Source: Bacillota bacterium (GTDB lineage: Bacteria; Bacillota; Clostridia; Lachnospirales; Lachnospiraceae). From it: 64,000 nt of DNA. Both the position numbers and the translations under genes were made by a program. Below the pieces are notes generated by a model. It did not search any database. It was not told where the DNA came from and was given only the letters and a program-made list of their open reading frames with translations. The DNA is taken from assembly GCA_023395555.1 (NCBI GenBank), contig JAEWYQ010000063.1, positions 1-64,000 of the forward strand. The letters are read 5' to 3'. This document shows, piece by piece, positions 9,142 to 19,120 of this stretch; within the stretch, counting starts at the first letter, position 1, and every line of letters begins with the position of its first letter.

Positions 9142-10647
9142 TTATCTAACAATTTTTAAGATGGATTTCAACCTTTTAACTTCATCTGATTTGAAACACG
9201 ATACAAAAAATATACTAACGTTAATAATTATAATAATAATTGCCTTTAAAGTAAAGCCTGTTATTTCATCAGGTAGTCGGCTCATAATTTGTCTGGAGAT
9301 AATAAAACACATAGTTGATACCAAAAAATACTTTACCTGTTTAAGCCAATATTTCTTTGATGGTATACCAAATATATTTTTAAACAATATACTGGGTTCA
9401 TACCAAAAACTAGTTAAAACCAAACTTACGGTTGTAGCAGCAAATATACCCATGACCCCCCAATATTTTCCCATAAAGATAGATAATATAATATTTATAA
9501 TAGCCCGTAAAAGCATTAAATATTTTACTCTATTAAATAATCCATTAGCTTCTCTATACATCCAAACTGGACTTATCGCATTAGTGATATAAAAATTTAA
9601 TACAATTGCAATCACTATTGACTGTTCAAAAAGATATTCTGAGCCAAGCCATATTGAAATAAAATCATTAATTAATAATCCGAAGCCTATGGCACCAAGG
9701 GAAGCAATAAAATGATAAAATAATAGTAGCATATTAAAAACCTCATATTGCTTCTTTTTATCATCTGTTACACATAAATTCCCAATTCCACTTATCAATG
9801 AATTCGTTATTATCGCAATAAATCCTTGTACTGCTCCTATTACTGTATAATAATTTGAATATAAGCCTACTGCTGCTGTGCTAATAAGCATTGATATCAA
9901 TATATTGTCTGTATTGTTAATTGCAACTGCTCCAATCTTATACAAAAACGTTGACGATACATTCCGAATTATTATTTTCTTTTCAAAATTGATAGATTTT
10001 TGTTTAATAAATATATCTTTATGTATTTTGTTACAAATTGTATTGAGAATAATATTGTTTAAAATCGTAGTAATAACAGTTGAAGCAATATAAATATAGT
10101 AATTATGCCAAACAATTAATACAATAATATATACAAACTGTAACACAAAATTTGTCATAAGTGTAATCAATTTTTGAATACGTTGTTCTTGATAAGCGAA
10201 TAATAATACTATTTTGTGACCAACAAAATATGAAGCAACTGTGTTTGTTAAAAATAATATATAATAAATAATCAAGTCTGTTTCTGGAAGATTGCTATCT
10301 ATAATATATTTTAAAAAAGGAGTTATCGCTATTCCAATCGCGAAGATTGTAATAGCAAGTACAACATATATTTTTTTGAAATAACGTAGCATTGAATATA
10401 CCAAAGGTTTATTATCCTCTGCAACAGGTCGATATAGTGAATATAAAACCGCTGCATCAAATCCAAGTTCCGGAAGTGATAACACGGTCAATATATTAGA
10501 ATATAGTCCGTTTATTCCCAGATAATCTATTGTAAGAAATTGAAGAAATATCTTACGCCCAACAAAAGATAAAACGATAATTCCAAATTGCGCCATATAA
10601 CCAAATATAATGTTTCGTATAGCATTTTTACTTCTTGAATTACTCAT
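9142..10647 (-). CDS. Wzx-like polysaccharide flippase
   Basis: A 501-residue integral membrane protein with about 12-14 hydrophobic helices throughout, belonging to the MATE/Wzx-type polysaccharide transporter superfamily. The beginning (NIIFGYMAQFGIIVLSFVGRKIFLQFL.. then the conserved LGINGLYSNIL) is the characteristic first-helix region of Wzx proteins in Firmicutes capsule loci. It should move the undecaprenyl-linked repeat unit to the outer leaflet for polymerisation by the Wzy-like protein encoded upstream. The ribosome site before ATG 10647 is weak (GAGGGG 14 bases away). Wzx proteins diverge strongly, so the unit transported cannot be predicted. Confidence 0.88.
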   Translation of the reverse strand: MSNSRSKNAIRNIIFGYMAQFGIIVLSFVGRKIFLQFLTIDYLGINGLYSNILTVLSLPELGFDAAVLYSLYRPVAEDNKPLVYSMLRYFKKIYVVLAITIFAIGIAITPFLKYIIDSNLPETDLIIYYILFLTNTVASYFVGHKIVLLFAYQEQRIQKLITLMTNFVLQFVYIIVLIVWHNYYIYIASTVITTILNNIILNTICNKIHKDIFIKQKSINFEKKIIIRNVSSTFLYKIGAVAINNTDNILISMLISTAAVGLYSNYYTVIGAVQGFIAIITNSLISGIGNLCVTDDKKKQYEVFNMLLLFYHFIASLGAIGFGLLINDFISIWLGSEYLFEQSIVIAIVLNFYITNAISPVWMYREANGLFNRVKYLMLLRAIINIILSIFMGKYWGVMGIFAATTVSLVLTSFWYEPSILFKNIFGIPSKKYWLKQVKYFLVSTMCFIISRQIMSRLPDEITGFTLKAIIIIIINVSIFFVSCFKSDEVKRLKSILKIVR

Positions 10648-10719
10648 TATTTTTCGATTATCCCCTCATATCGATTTTGGAACCTGCTTAACCATAGATC
10701 AAGGCTCCTATACAGATAC

Positions 10720-11832
10720 TTATCCCTTCAATGTTTGCTCGAAAATTTCTGTCAATTTTTTATAGTATTCATTTTCAAAATAAGAATGTAATTTATAATC
10801 AAGTGTTTTTTTTAGAATTTTTTTTGCTAATATATAAGCTTCATCCAACGACTTTGCCAAATATACATAATCATCATATATTCCATTAAACCATTCTGCA
10901 CCCGTTATAACCTTATGATCGGTGGTTTTAATGATTATTACTGGAGTTCCCGCAACGAGTGAAAAAATAGTACCATGATATCTGTCAGTAATAACAATTT
11001 TATAATGGGCATATCTGTCAATTTCAGCATTAATATATTTTTCAGCATTCTTAATAATATCCTTTGTTTTCTCAGATTTTGTGGTATCTGTTCTTTCCAC
11101 ATTACAAAGCTCTGTACATTTACTTATCAAATCATCAATTTCTTTATCAGTATAAAATTTTTCTTTATCGTTACGACAACAAAATAGTATTCCTTCACGC
11201 TCATAATCAAAGTTATATTTTCCGATCATCGTAGTTACAATATCCGGAAATTTATGTACAGAAATATCTGGAAACATTTCAAGTGCTATGTTATATGACA
11301 TTCTATCTCTAGCAAGAAATAACATATATTTCATTCTGTTATAACACTGAGCTGTTCTTTGTTTGTTTTTTTCATTTTGAAAAAATATAGTTTGTGGAAG
11401 CATAAGCATTTTGGCTTCAGGTAAAATGTTCATCACCGCACGGTGCATTTCATCGGCATGCCCACCTAAATCTGTTGTTGTATATCCACTCTGATATACA
11501 ATCATATCTCCATTATGATAATGTTTTTTTAGTTTTTGTAGTAACGATATATGTGTATTAACAAGTGCGTCTGTTTCTATTTCTATAACAGCTGTACTGG
11601 GATAGCTTTCCTTTAACCATCTTCTAATACAGATACCCTGTGCAAGGTCACCAAGGTTTGCATGAGCAGGAACTCCTATATAAAATATTACCGACCCTGG
11701 ACGTGAAATATTATCCAATATTTTTTTTGTTTTTATATATAAATTTATTTCATGAATATATTTATGTATCAAAATAGCTAATGGAGCTAAGATTTTATTT
11801 CCTAAAACAAATTTTTTTAATTTAATAATCAA
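10720..11832 (-). CDS. Polysaccharide pyruvyl transferase family protein
   Basis: A 370-residue protein of the CsaB/WcaK-type pyruvyl transferase family. It has the N-terminal nucleotide-like loop YIGVPAHANLGDLAQG, a central YQSGYTTTDLGGHADEM, and the family's C-terminal ITDRYHGTIFSLVAGTPVI active-site block. These enzymes transfer a ketal pyruvate from PEP to a sugar, giving an acidic polymer. Translation starts at TTG 11832, chosen because GGAG lies seven bases upstream and no in-frame ATG lies near. It is the gene after the GT4 glycosyltransferase and before the flippase. Pyruvyl transfer is expected from the family, not shown; some members act on other acceptors. Confidence 0.82.
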   Translation of the reverse strand: MIIKLKKFVLGNKILAPLAILIHKYIHEINLYIKTKKILDNISRPGSVIFYIGVPAHANLGDLAQGICIRRWLKESYPSTAVIEIETDALVNTHISLLQKLKKHYHNGDMIVYQSGYTTTDLGGHADEMHRAVMNILPEAKMLMLPQTIFFQNEKNKQRTAQCYNRMKYMLFLARDRMSYNIALEMFPDISVHKFPDIVTTMIGKYNFDYEREGILFCCRNDKEKFYTDKEIDDLISKCTELCNVERTDTTKSEKTKDIIKNAEKYINAEIDRYAHYKIVITDRYHGTIFSLVAGTPVIIIKTTDHKVITGAEWFNGIYDDYVYLAKSLDEAYILAKKILKKTLDYKLHSYFENEYYKKLTEIFEQTLKG

Positions 11833-11881
11833 ATTTCATCTCCACCTATCTTTTTAATATAAAACACTGACCTATCATAAC

Positions 11882-13159
11882 TTATAACATTTTCTCATTT
11901 CCAATAACTTCCTCGTATATTTCCATCATTCTTTTGGTATTATTCTCTTTATCATGTGTTTTTAAAGAATGTTTTCTTGCATTTTCCGAAAAAACAAGTG
12001 CCAAATTATCATTTTCAAATACCTTACATATATAATAGGCCAACATATATGGCGCATCTGTTTGATATAGGAAGCCATCCTCTTCATGCTTTAGCATATC
12101 TGGAATCCCACCAACATAAGATGCAATACATGGAACTCCTAATATCATTGCTTCACCTAATGAATTAGGACTATTTTCAATAGACGAAGCAGAAACAAAT
12201 ACGTGAGTTTTTAAATATCTTTCACACATTTTCTTTTCTTCTAATAAACCAGTAAATATAACATTTGATTCTATATCTAATTCTTTAATTTGTTTTTTAA
12301 TATATTTCCCATAATAAGTTAAAAGCAATTTATCCTTTATTGTGTTAGATTTAATTATATTTTTACCACTTATATATAATTTGGCATCGGGAAATCTATC
12401 CAAAACAAAGGGCATAGCTTTAATAATATAATGCATTCCTTTAAAAGAATATTGTCCTTGACTGAGAAAAATAGAGTTTCTTTCACATCTATCGAGTTCC
12501 CATTTGTTTTTATAAAATTCCTCTCGTAATGTTTCATTACAAAAGAAATATTTAGCTTTGGAGTTTATTTGTAAAGTACATGCCTTGTCCCAAGTTGTTC
12601 TCCCAATAATATTATTGGTTTTCTTTATTGCCTCAATTTCATTTTTGCCTCTCGTATAAAACGTTTTTCTTAATCTTGCTATATTATCTTTTAATAATAA
12701 ATTTCTAAGTGTACATCCATAGATTACTTTAAATGGTAAATTAGCGAACATGTGTCCTTCTATCATGGATACCAGGCCTTGAATCGATAGTACTGTTTTT
12801 ACATTTTTCATTATACAGACGTTAACCATTGCCAGTGTATGGGGTAGTTCTGTACCAAATATATGAACTAGTTCAGGATTAACTTCTTCAATTATTCCTT
12901 TTAAATCGTAATTTACTACTATTTGATTTAAATTATTCTTTTTTATTGATTGGAATGCGTAATAAGTAATACGATCTCCTTTGATTTTTTTATAATTTTT
13001 AATCTTATTTTTGGGATATGTAATTGAAAGATCTATATTATCTTTTTTTGATAATTCTAACGATGCATTTATCAACCAGCCACCATATGGCAAAGGTCTT
13101 TCTCCCATCAATATACTCACTTCAGGTAGTGGTATATTAACTAACCACAGAATCTTCAT
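11882..13159 (-). CDS. GT4-family glycosyltransferase
   Basis: A 425-residue retaining glycosyltransferase with GT-B fold. The C-terminal half carries the typical donor-binding block: VFVSASSIENSPNSLGEAMILGVPCIASYVGGIPDM with the EX7E-like glutamates. The N terminus (MKILWLVNIPLPEV) is the usual GT4 first strand. It probably adds one sugar of the repeat unit on the cytoplasmic face. It lies about 110 bases downstream of the CapG-like epimerase gene, which supplies UDP-L-FucNAc; whether FucNAc is its donor is unknown. Confidence 0.85.
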   Translation of the reverse strand: MKILWLVNIPLPEVSILMGERPLPYGGWLINASLELSKKDNIDLSITYPKNKIKNYKKIKGDRITYYAFQSIKKNNLNQIVVNYDLKGIIEEVNPELVHIFGTELPHTLAMVNVCIMKNVKTVLSIQGLVSMIEGHMFANLPFKVIYGCTLRNLLLKDNIARLRKTFYTRGKNEIEAIKKTNNIIGRTTWDKACTLQINSKAKYFFCNETLREEFYKNKWELDRCERNSIFLSQGQYSFKGMHYIIKAMPFVLDRFPDAKLYISGKNIIKSNTIKDKLLLTYYGKYIKKQIKELDIESNVIFTGLLEEKKMCERYLKTHVFVSASSIENSPNSLGEAMILGVPCIASYVGGIPDMLKHEEDGFLYQTDAPYMLAYYICKVFENDNLALVFSENARKHSLKTHDKENNTKRMMEIYEEVIGNEKML

Positions 13160-13270
13160 TCTTATTCATTCCCTTTCCTTTTTGGCATAAAACACCGTAC
13201 AAAATATCAAGCCTTACAAATTGAACCCGATCTATTTTAAACCAGCTTCCAGATATGGTTATTAACGCTT

Positions 13271-14398
13271 TTAATACTTTCCCCACACAACTCTATTTAC
13301 ATAATCCGTATAAGACAAAATAATCCTTAATACCTTATCTGACACATTTGGTACGCTATAATCTGCTACTGGTCTCAATATGTCTTTATCCTGTGTTTCC
13401 AAAATCTCTAGTCCTTGAAGAATCCTTTCCTTTTTAAGCCCAACCATCATTACGGAAGTCTCTTCCATAGCTTCTGGTCTTTCATGAACTTGTCTTATAT
13501 TTAGCGCTTTGAATCCAAGTATAGATGATTCCTCACTTATAGTTCCGCTATCACTTAATACTGCTTTTGCTTTTATCTGTAACTTAATATAATCATTAAA
13601 TCCTAGCGGTTTCATTGTTTTTATCAATGGGCTAAATTCAATTTTTTTAGCCTTAATCATGTTTCTCGTTCGTGGATGCGTGCTCACTATGAGAGGTATC
13701 TGATATTTTTCTGCCACTGTATTTAGACTATCAATTAAATCTATAAAGTTTGCCTCCGAATTAATATTCTCCTCTCTGTGAGCTGACACCACAAAATACT
13801 TGCCTTCCTCCAGCCTTAACTTATCTAATATATCTGATTTTTCAATATTTTCTCTTCTTGAACACAGCACCTCATACATCGGACTACCGGTCTTTATCAC
13901 TCTATCTGCTAATATCCCTTCCCTTAATAGATAATCTCTAGCAATATCACTATATGTTAGATTAATATCGGATATATGGTCAACTATTTTTCTATTGGTT
14001 TCTTCCGGTACTCTCTGATCAAAGCATCTATTTCCCGCCTCCATGTGAAAAATCGGAATATGCCTTCTCTTACTTGCAATTGCACATAGGCAACTATTTG
14101 TGTCCCCAAGCACAAGAAGTGCGTCCGGTTTTACCTCTTCCATAATTGAATCTATTTTAATAAGAATATTTCCTATGGTCTCTACTGCTGTGCCTGTAGC
14201 AGCATTGAGAAAATAATCTGGTTTTCTCAATTTAAAATCTTCAAAGAACACCTCGTTAAGTTCATAGTCATAATTTTGTCCAGTATGAACTAATATATGT
14301 TCTATAGCATCCGTATCCTCTAATTTATTTATAACGGCAGACAGTCTAATAATTTCAGGCCTTGTGCCCACAACTGTCATGACTTTTAACTTTCTCAT
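13271..14398 (-). CDS. capG: UDP-N-acetyl-L-fucosamine synthase, CapG/FnlC type (2-epimerase)
   Basis: A 375-residue member of the WecB UDP-GlcNAc 2-epimerase family (VMTVVGTRPEIIRL at the N terminus, HMEAGNRCFDQRVPEETNRKIVDH, SDSGTISEESSILG). Immediately after CapE- and CapF-like genes it is best read as CapG/FnlC, which epimerises the C2 position to give UDP-N-acetyl-L-fucosamine. ATG 14398 is preferred: it lies four bases after the capF stop, with GGAGGT inside the end of capF. The upstream in-frame ATGs at 14515 and 14440 lie inside capF and lack a ribosome site. An alternative reading as a plain UDP-GlcNAc 2-epimerase is unlikely given the neighbours. Confidence 0.9.
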   Translation of the reverse strand: MRKLKVMTVVGTRPEIIRLSAVINKLEDTDAIEHILVHTGQNYDYELNEVFFEDFKLRKPDYFLNAATGTAVETIGNILIKIDSIMEEVKPDALLVLGDTNSCLCAIASKRRHIPIFHMEAGNRCFDQRVPEETNRKIVDHISDINLTYSDIARDYLLREGILADRVIKTGSPMYEVLCSRRENIEKSDILDKLRLEEGKYFVVSAHREENINSEANFIDLIDSLNTVAEKYQIPLIVSTHPRTRNMIKAKKIEFSPLIKTMKPLGFNDYIKLQIKAKAVLSDSGTISEESSILGFKALNIRQVHERPEAMEETSVMMVGLKKERILQGLEILETQDKDILRPVADYSVPNVSDKVLRIILSYTDYVNRVVWGKY

Positions 14399-14402
14399 AA
14401 GT

Positions 14403-15512
14403 TTATACCTCCAAATAGTAAGTATCCGGTTTTCTTGCATCAAATGGTTCATTACTCCACATAATAGTGACCATATCCGTATCACCAAGATTTTCAATAT
14501 TATGAGTGTAACCAATTGGTATATCTACAACTTCTAATTTATCTCCGCTTACATAATATTCTATAGCATCATTCGAATCGATATTTCTAAATCGAATTAC
14601 TCCTCTTCCACTTACTACAAGGAACTTTTCATTTTTAGTATTATGCCAGTGATTTCCTTTTGTAATCCCTGGCCTTGACACATTAACTGATACCTGTCCT
14701 CTATCTATTGTTCTAATGAATTCTGTGAAAGACCCCCTATCGTCAATATTCATCTTAAGTCCATAACTAAATTTATCTTTAGGCAAATAGCTTAAATATG
14801 TACTATAGAGCTTCTTAGTAAAAGCATCTGACATATCTGGTATCGAACGTTCTTCACGACTATTTTTGAACGAACAAATCAAATCTGCCACCTCACCTAC
14901 GGTAATAGAATAAACCTCTTGAACATCACAAAAGACTCCTTTTTTTGCTTCTTTACCTTCCAAGCTATTAATCAACTCATTTACCACATCATCAATATAC
15001 ACAAGTCTCAATACAACGCTTGGATCATTTACTGTTATTGGTAAGTTGCGAGCTATATTATGGCAAAAGGTTGCTACTGCACTATTATAATTCGGTCTAC
15101 ACCACTTACCAAATACATTTGGAAACCTATATATATATATCCTGGAAGATGTTTCTTTACTATAATTAAGCAGTAAATCCTCTCCAGCTTTTTTACTTCT
15201 ACCATATAGGTTGTCAATTTCAGCTTGAATAGATGAAGATATCATTATAGGGCATGTGTTTTTATGTTTTTTTAGTATATCGAGAAGAGTCGATATAAAA
15301 CCAAAATTCCCATCCATATATTCAGATTGGTCCTTAGGACGATTTACGCCAGCAAGATGAAATATAAAATCAGTTTCTTTGCAGTACTCATCTAGCAAAG
15401 AAGGATTAATATCCAAATCATATTCATAGATGTCTGTATATTTTCTATTCCTAAGTTCAGCAACCAAATTTTTACCTATAAAGCCTTTTGCTCCTGTCAC
15501 AAGTATTTTCAT
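14403..15512 (-). CDS. capF: CapF/FnlB reductase (epimerase-cupin fusion) for UDP-L-FucNAc
   Basis: About 369 residues. The N-terminal two thirds is an SDR-fold reductase (MKILVTGAKGFIGKNLVAEL, HLAGVNRPKD, YGRSKKAGEDLL). The C-terminal about 110 residues form a cupin with the metal ligands in GNHWHNTKNEKFLVVSGRG and a later GYTHNIENLG. This two-domain structure is diagnostic of CapF/FnlB, which acts after CapE on UDP-2-acetamido-2,6-dideoxy-hexos-4-ulose. The start is ATG 15512; GTG 15524 is a less likely alternative. It is part of the capE-capF-capG unit. Confidence 0.92.
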   Translation of the reverse strand: MKILVTGAKGFIGKNLVAELRNRKYTDIYEYDLDINPSLLDEYCKETDFIFHLAGVNRPKDQSEYMDGNFGFISTLLDILKKHKNTCPIMISSSIQAEIDNLYGRSKKAGEDLLLNYSKETSSRIYIYRFPNVFGKWCRPNYNSAVATFCHNIARNLPITVNDPSVVLRLVYIDDVVNELINSLEGKEAKKGVFCDVQEVYSITVGEVADLICSFKNSREERSIPDMSDAFTKKLYSTYLSYLPKDKFSYGLKMNIDDRGSFTEFIRTIDRGQVSVNVSRPGITKGNHWHNTKNEKFLVVSGRGVIRFRNIDSNDAIEYYVSGDKLEVVDIPIGYTHNIENLGDTDMVTIMWSNEPFDARKPDTYYLEV

Positions 15513-15538
15513 ATCCCATATCACCTTTCAGGCTACTT

Positions 15539-16558
15539 TCATTCATTATACTGTCTCAGTTCATCTCTTACATATTTAAGAGATAAAAGTTTTTCTTTAA
15601 TTTGCTCTACATTTAATCTTTCTGTATTATCAGAATTATATTCTTCATCAGTAGTCAGCTTTTTATCCCCTTCTATAAAATATTTATCATAATTAAGATC
15701 TCTTTTATCCGCGGGCACTCTAAAAAAACTTCCCATATCTTCTGCTTTTATGTACTCTTCCTTTGTAAGAAGCGTTTCATATCTTTTCTCTCCATGGCGA
15801 GTACCAATTATTTTGATCTCATTATTTACATTAAATAATTCCTTTACTGCTTGTGCCAAATCTCCTATAGATGAAGCTGGGGACTTTTTAATCATGGTAT
15901 CACCTGCTTCAGCATTTCGGAACGCATATATAACAAGTTCAACCGCTTCTTCAAGACTCATCAAGAATCTTGTCATATCCGGATCAGTAATTGTTAGAGG
16001 TTGTCCGCTTTTTATTTGTTCTATAAATAACGGTATAACAGAACCTCTTGAAGCCATAACATTACCATAACGAGTTCCACAGATAAGTGTTTTATTTGGA
16101 TCTACCGTTTTTGATTTAGCTACAAATACTTTTTCCATCATTGCCTTAGAAATTCCCATAGCATTGATTGGATAAGCTGCTTTATCCGTTGAAAGACATA
16201 TGACTTTCTTAACACCATACTCAATAGCCGCTGTTAGAACATTATCTGTTCCCAAAACATTGGTTTTAACGGCTTCTAACGGGAAGAACTCACAAGAAGG
16301 AACTTGTTTAAGTGCTGCTGCATGAAATATATAATCAACCTCATGTATAGCATTTTTAACTGACCGCGTATCTCTAACATCACCTATATAAAATTTAAGT
16401 TTATCATTTGCATAATGTTTTCGCATATCATCCTGTTTCTTCTCATCACGCGAAAATATGCGAATTTCTTTTATATCTGTATTTATGAATCTTTCCATTA
16501 CAGCATTTCCAAAAGATCCTGTTCCGCCCGTTATTAATAAAGTTTTATTTGTAAACAT
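15539..16558 (-). CDS. capE: UDP-GlcNAc 4,6-dehydratase/5-epimerase, CapE/FnlA type
   Basis: A 339-residue soluble SDR-type nucleotide-sugar dehydratase. It has TGGTGSFGNAV for cofactor binding, HAAALKQVPSCEFFPLEAVKTN, LSTDKAAYPINAMGISKAMME (the TDKA and MxxSK catalytic region typical of FlaA1/CapE), and YGNVMASRGSVIPLF. It catalyses the first committed step from UDP-GlcNAc towards UDP-L-FucNAc, acting before CapF and CapG. ATG 16558 follows GGAGGAG by three bases; the in-frame TTG 16570 has no ribosome site. It differs from the large membrane CapD/PglF-like protein at 25075-26937, which has extra transmembrane helices. Confidence 0.92.
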   Translation of the reverse strand: MFTNKTLLITGGTGSFGNAVMERFINTDIKEIRIFSRDEKKQDDMRKHYANDKLKFYIGDVRDTRSVKNAIHEVDYIFHAAALKQVPSCEFFPLEAVKTNVLGTDNVLTAAIEYGVKKVICLSTDKAAYPINAMGISKAMMEKVFVAKSKTVDPNKTLICGTRYGNVMASRGSVIPLFIEQIKSGQPLTITDPDMTRFLMSLEEAVELVIYAFRNAEAGDTMIKKSPASSIGDLAQAVKELFNVNNEIKIIGTRHGEKRYETLLTKEEYIKAEDMGSFFRVPADKRDLNYDKYFIEGDKKLTTDEEYNSDNTERLNVEQIKEKLLSLKYVRDELRQYNE

Positions 16559-16585
16559 TTTCTCCTCCAAATTTATATTCTAAGC

Positions 16586-17878
16586 TTAATCAATATTTTT
16601 TTTATAGTTACCATAAAAACCATAAAAGCACAATATATTTGTAATTATACTAAATGAAAGATTCTCACCAATAAATAGTATAATAAATAAAATAAAAATA
16701 AGAAAGGATACTATTTTTCTTTCCCATATAATTTTACTTAATCTATATATTCCTACTATCCAAATAGTGGTGAAAAACATCCCATATTGAGCCAATTGAA
16801 TAAAGATTGTATTAGTATTATGCTTTGTAGGAATCCCCATAATTTGAGCTGATATCGGAGTATATAATATTTCAACATTGGTTAAGCCCACTCCCCAAAT
16901 GGGGGATTGTAAAAAAAGCTTAATATTAACTATAACCGAAGCTAATCTTGAATTTGTTGTATTCTGGGTCCTATCAAAAAGCTTCCCAAATACAGAAGCA
17001 TATCCTGTATTAGAAAGATAATCTGTAAATAATAAAAGATAAGCCAACATTAAGAATAATATTAGTATAAAAATCACTTTTTTTATACTATCTTTCTTAT
17101 ATTTATTATTCTTTATCATATAAATAAATACTATAAAAAACAGTGCGATATATCCAGTCGTGGAAAACGTAGTTAATATTGATAAAATATATATAATCTG
17201 AGTTCTTATTTTAGGTTTTGGTATAACAAAAACTTGAAATAACATGGCAACAATTAAGAACATCTGGTATACACCTGGCTCTCTAAAAATGCCATAATTT
17301 CTATGAAAGCCATAGCTATAAACGCTAATATTAGATAAGTAAAATGTGTAGAAGGCATTATCAGCTGAATTATATAATATAGGAAACAAAGACAAAAAAC
17401 CTGGAAGGAGTATATATATACTATATCCAACAAGCGAAGATATGGCTAAAACTTCCATTATTTTGTTGTACAAAAATGCAAATCTTTGAAAGGATACTAT
17501 TTTGGGTATTTGCATACACATAATTATAATACAACCTCTATAAATATATCCAAATCTAAAATCTAAATTAAAAAAACAAGCAGACATTATTGTGATTAGT
17601 AATAAAAAAGTAATGAAAAAAATTTTTTTACTAATATTTATTTTTCCAATTAAAGTATTAACAAACAGCACAAGGAACATTGTAATTATTATTAAATATT
17701 TCAATATTATAAATTTAGAATCTTGATTTGTTCCAAATAAGATTGTATCATCTGATATTACTACTATAATTAATACAATAATAAAATGTAAAAAATCATC
17801 ACTTTTTTTTCGTTTTTCTACTTCATTAATGGCAGTATCCAACTTATTGCTCCTATCACAATTTATTAAGCATTTCAT
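16586..17878 (-). CDS. Wzy-like O-antigen/capsule repeat-unit polymerase
   Basis: A highly hydrophobic protein of about 430 residues with 10-12 predicted membrane helices and one large extracytoplasmic loop in the second half (around the HRNYGIFREPGVYQMFLIVAM region). The GIFREPGVYQ and IWGVGLTN motifs are typical of the O-antigen ligase/polymerase (Wzy) superfamily. It should polymerise flipped lipid-linked repeat units. The start ATG 17878 lies inside the end of the upstream glycosyltransferase gene, a 23-base overlap. Wzy proteins are poorly conserved, so the call combines topology, motifs and the need for a polymerase in a Wzx/Wzz locus. Confidence 0.83.
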   Translation of the reverse strand: MKCLINCDRSNKLDTAINEVEKRKKSDDFLHFIIVLIIVVISDDTILFGTNQDSKFIILKYLIIITMFLVLFVNTLIGKINISKKIFFITFLLLITIMSACFFNLDFRFGYIYRGCIIIMCMQIPKIVSFQRFAFLYNKIMEVLAISSLVGYSIYILLPGFLSLFPILYNSADNAFYTFYLSNISVYSYGFHRNYGIFREPGVYQMFLIVAMLFQVFVIPKPKIRTQIIYILSILTTFSTTGYIALFFIVFIYMIKNNKYKKDSIKKVIFILILFLMLAYLLLFTDYLSNTGYASVFGKLFDRTQNTTNSRLASVIVNIKLFLQSPIWGVGLTNVEILYTPISAQIMGIPTKHNTNTIFIQLAQYGMFFTTIWIVGIYRLSKIIWERKIVSFLIFILFIILFIGENLSFSIITNILCFYGFYGNYKKNID

Positions 17879-19082
17879 AAAGCATATTTGCTTGAATAAC
17901 GTTATTTTTTTTATTAATGACAAAGTTTCTAGCTTCGTCTCCTTGCTTTCTTAATACTTCTTCATGCCTATTTAAAACATCTTGTATGGCATTTGCAATA
18001 CCTTCTGATGTTTCATTTTGTATAAAATTCAAATAAGGATAATAATCTTTTGGTATACCAGGTAATTTTGTTGTTAGAACCGGAGTACCAGTACTCATAT
18101 ATTCCATCGTTTTAGATGGGAATGAATATTTTGTATATTCCTCATTTGTCGGCCTAGTATTAATCAGTAGATCTGCTATAGCTTCCTTTTGAATAATTTC
18201 TTCCACGTTAACTAAACCAAAATATCTTACATTACTTGGTAAAGAATTTTCTTGTATAAGTTCTTCTATATAATCACCTTCACCATACAAATGTATTTCT
18301 ATATTATTATCCACCAGAAGCTTTGCTGCATTTATTAATGTTTCAATTCCAAATTTCTTATGAAGCCCTCCCGCATAAATAACAACCTTTGATTTTTTTC
18401 TATACTTATTAAAAGAATTAAATGTTATGGGCTCATGCTTATCAACAAGTCCTTCTAGTATTATATAGGGTTTGTTATACTTGTTACATAATGAATTCAT
18501 ATCTTTAGTTAAAAAAACATATCCATCAAAACCTAACATCAACATATCTATAACTTTCCTTTTAATTAAGGTTTTTATCTTCAATATAACTGTAATTTTG
18601 CTTTTTTCTATTTCAGCCATATACTTGGGGACATCTGTTAATATTCCTACCGATTTTATTTTTAACAATTTTGATATTAACAAGCCAGATAAAGAAACAT
18701 CATAAACTAATGGATCACATATTATATAAGTTTCTTTTCTTATCTTATTGCTTTTTAAAATTCTTTTGGCCATTTTCAAAGAATTAAGCATAACTAAAAT
18801 ATTCTTAATTAATGTTATATTAATAAAACCCGGATAGTAAATAGTATACTTTTCATTCAACTTTTCTTTTTTTTGGCCAAACCATCTTTTTTTACAATTA
18901 GATTGAGCTACTGGAATAGATGTAATTTGAATCAATTCACTAATGTTTGAATTTTGTACCAATCCTCTAAATAATAAATCAAAAAATTTCTGCGAAGGAT
19001 TTAATTTATCCTTTGTTTTAATTTTATTTATAACATCAAACATTTTATTTGAACACATATTTGAAAAAAAAATAACCCTCAA
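17856..19082 (-). CDS. GT4-like glycosyltransferase
   Basis: A 408-residue GT-B glycosyltransferase. The C-terminal donor-binding domain has VVIYAGGLHKKFGIETLINAA, a YGEGDY turn, and YSFPSKTMEYMSTGTPVLTTKLPGIP, in which an EYMSTGTPVL block takes the place of the more usual EAMA. It probably adds a sugar in repeat-unit assembly. The 3' end overlaps the polymerase gene by 23 bases, so translation is likely coupled. Very lysine- and isoleucine-rich codon use reflects the AT-rich locus. Confidence 0.82.
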   Translation of the reverse strand: MRVIFFSNMCSNKMFDVINKIKTKDKLNPSQKFFDLLFRGLVQNSNISELIQITSIPVAQSNCKKRWFGQKKEKLNEKYTIYYPGFINITLIKNILVMLNSLKMAKRILKSNKIRKETYIICDPLVYDVSLSGLLISKLLKIKSVGILTDVPKYMAEIEKSKITVILKIKTLIKRKVIDMLMLGFDGYVFLTKDMNSLCNKYNKPYIILEGLVDKHEPITFNSFNKYRKKSKVVIYAGGLHKKFGIETLINAAKLLVDNNIEIHLYGEGDYIEELIQENSLPSNVRYFGLVNVEEIIQKEAIADLLINTRPTNEEYTKYSFPSKTMEYMSTGTPVLTTKLPGIPKDYYPYLNFIQNETSEGIANAIQDVLNRHEEVLRKQGDEARNFVINKKNNVIQANMLYEMLNKL

Positions 19083-19120
19083 TTATTACCACCTCTTTAT
19101 AATTTTAATGTATAACACAA

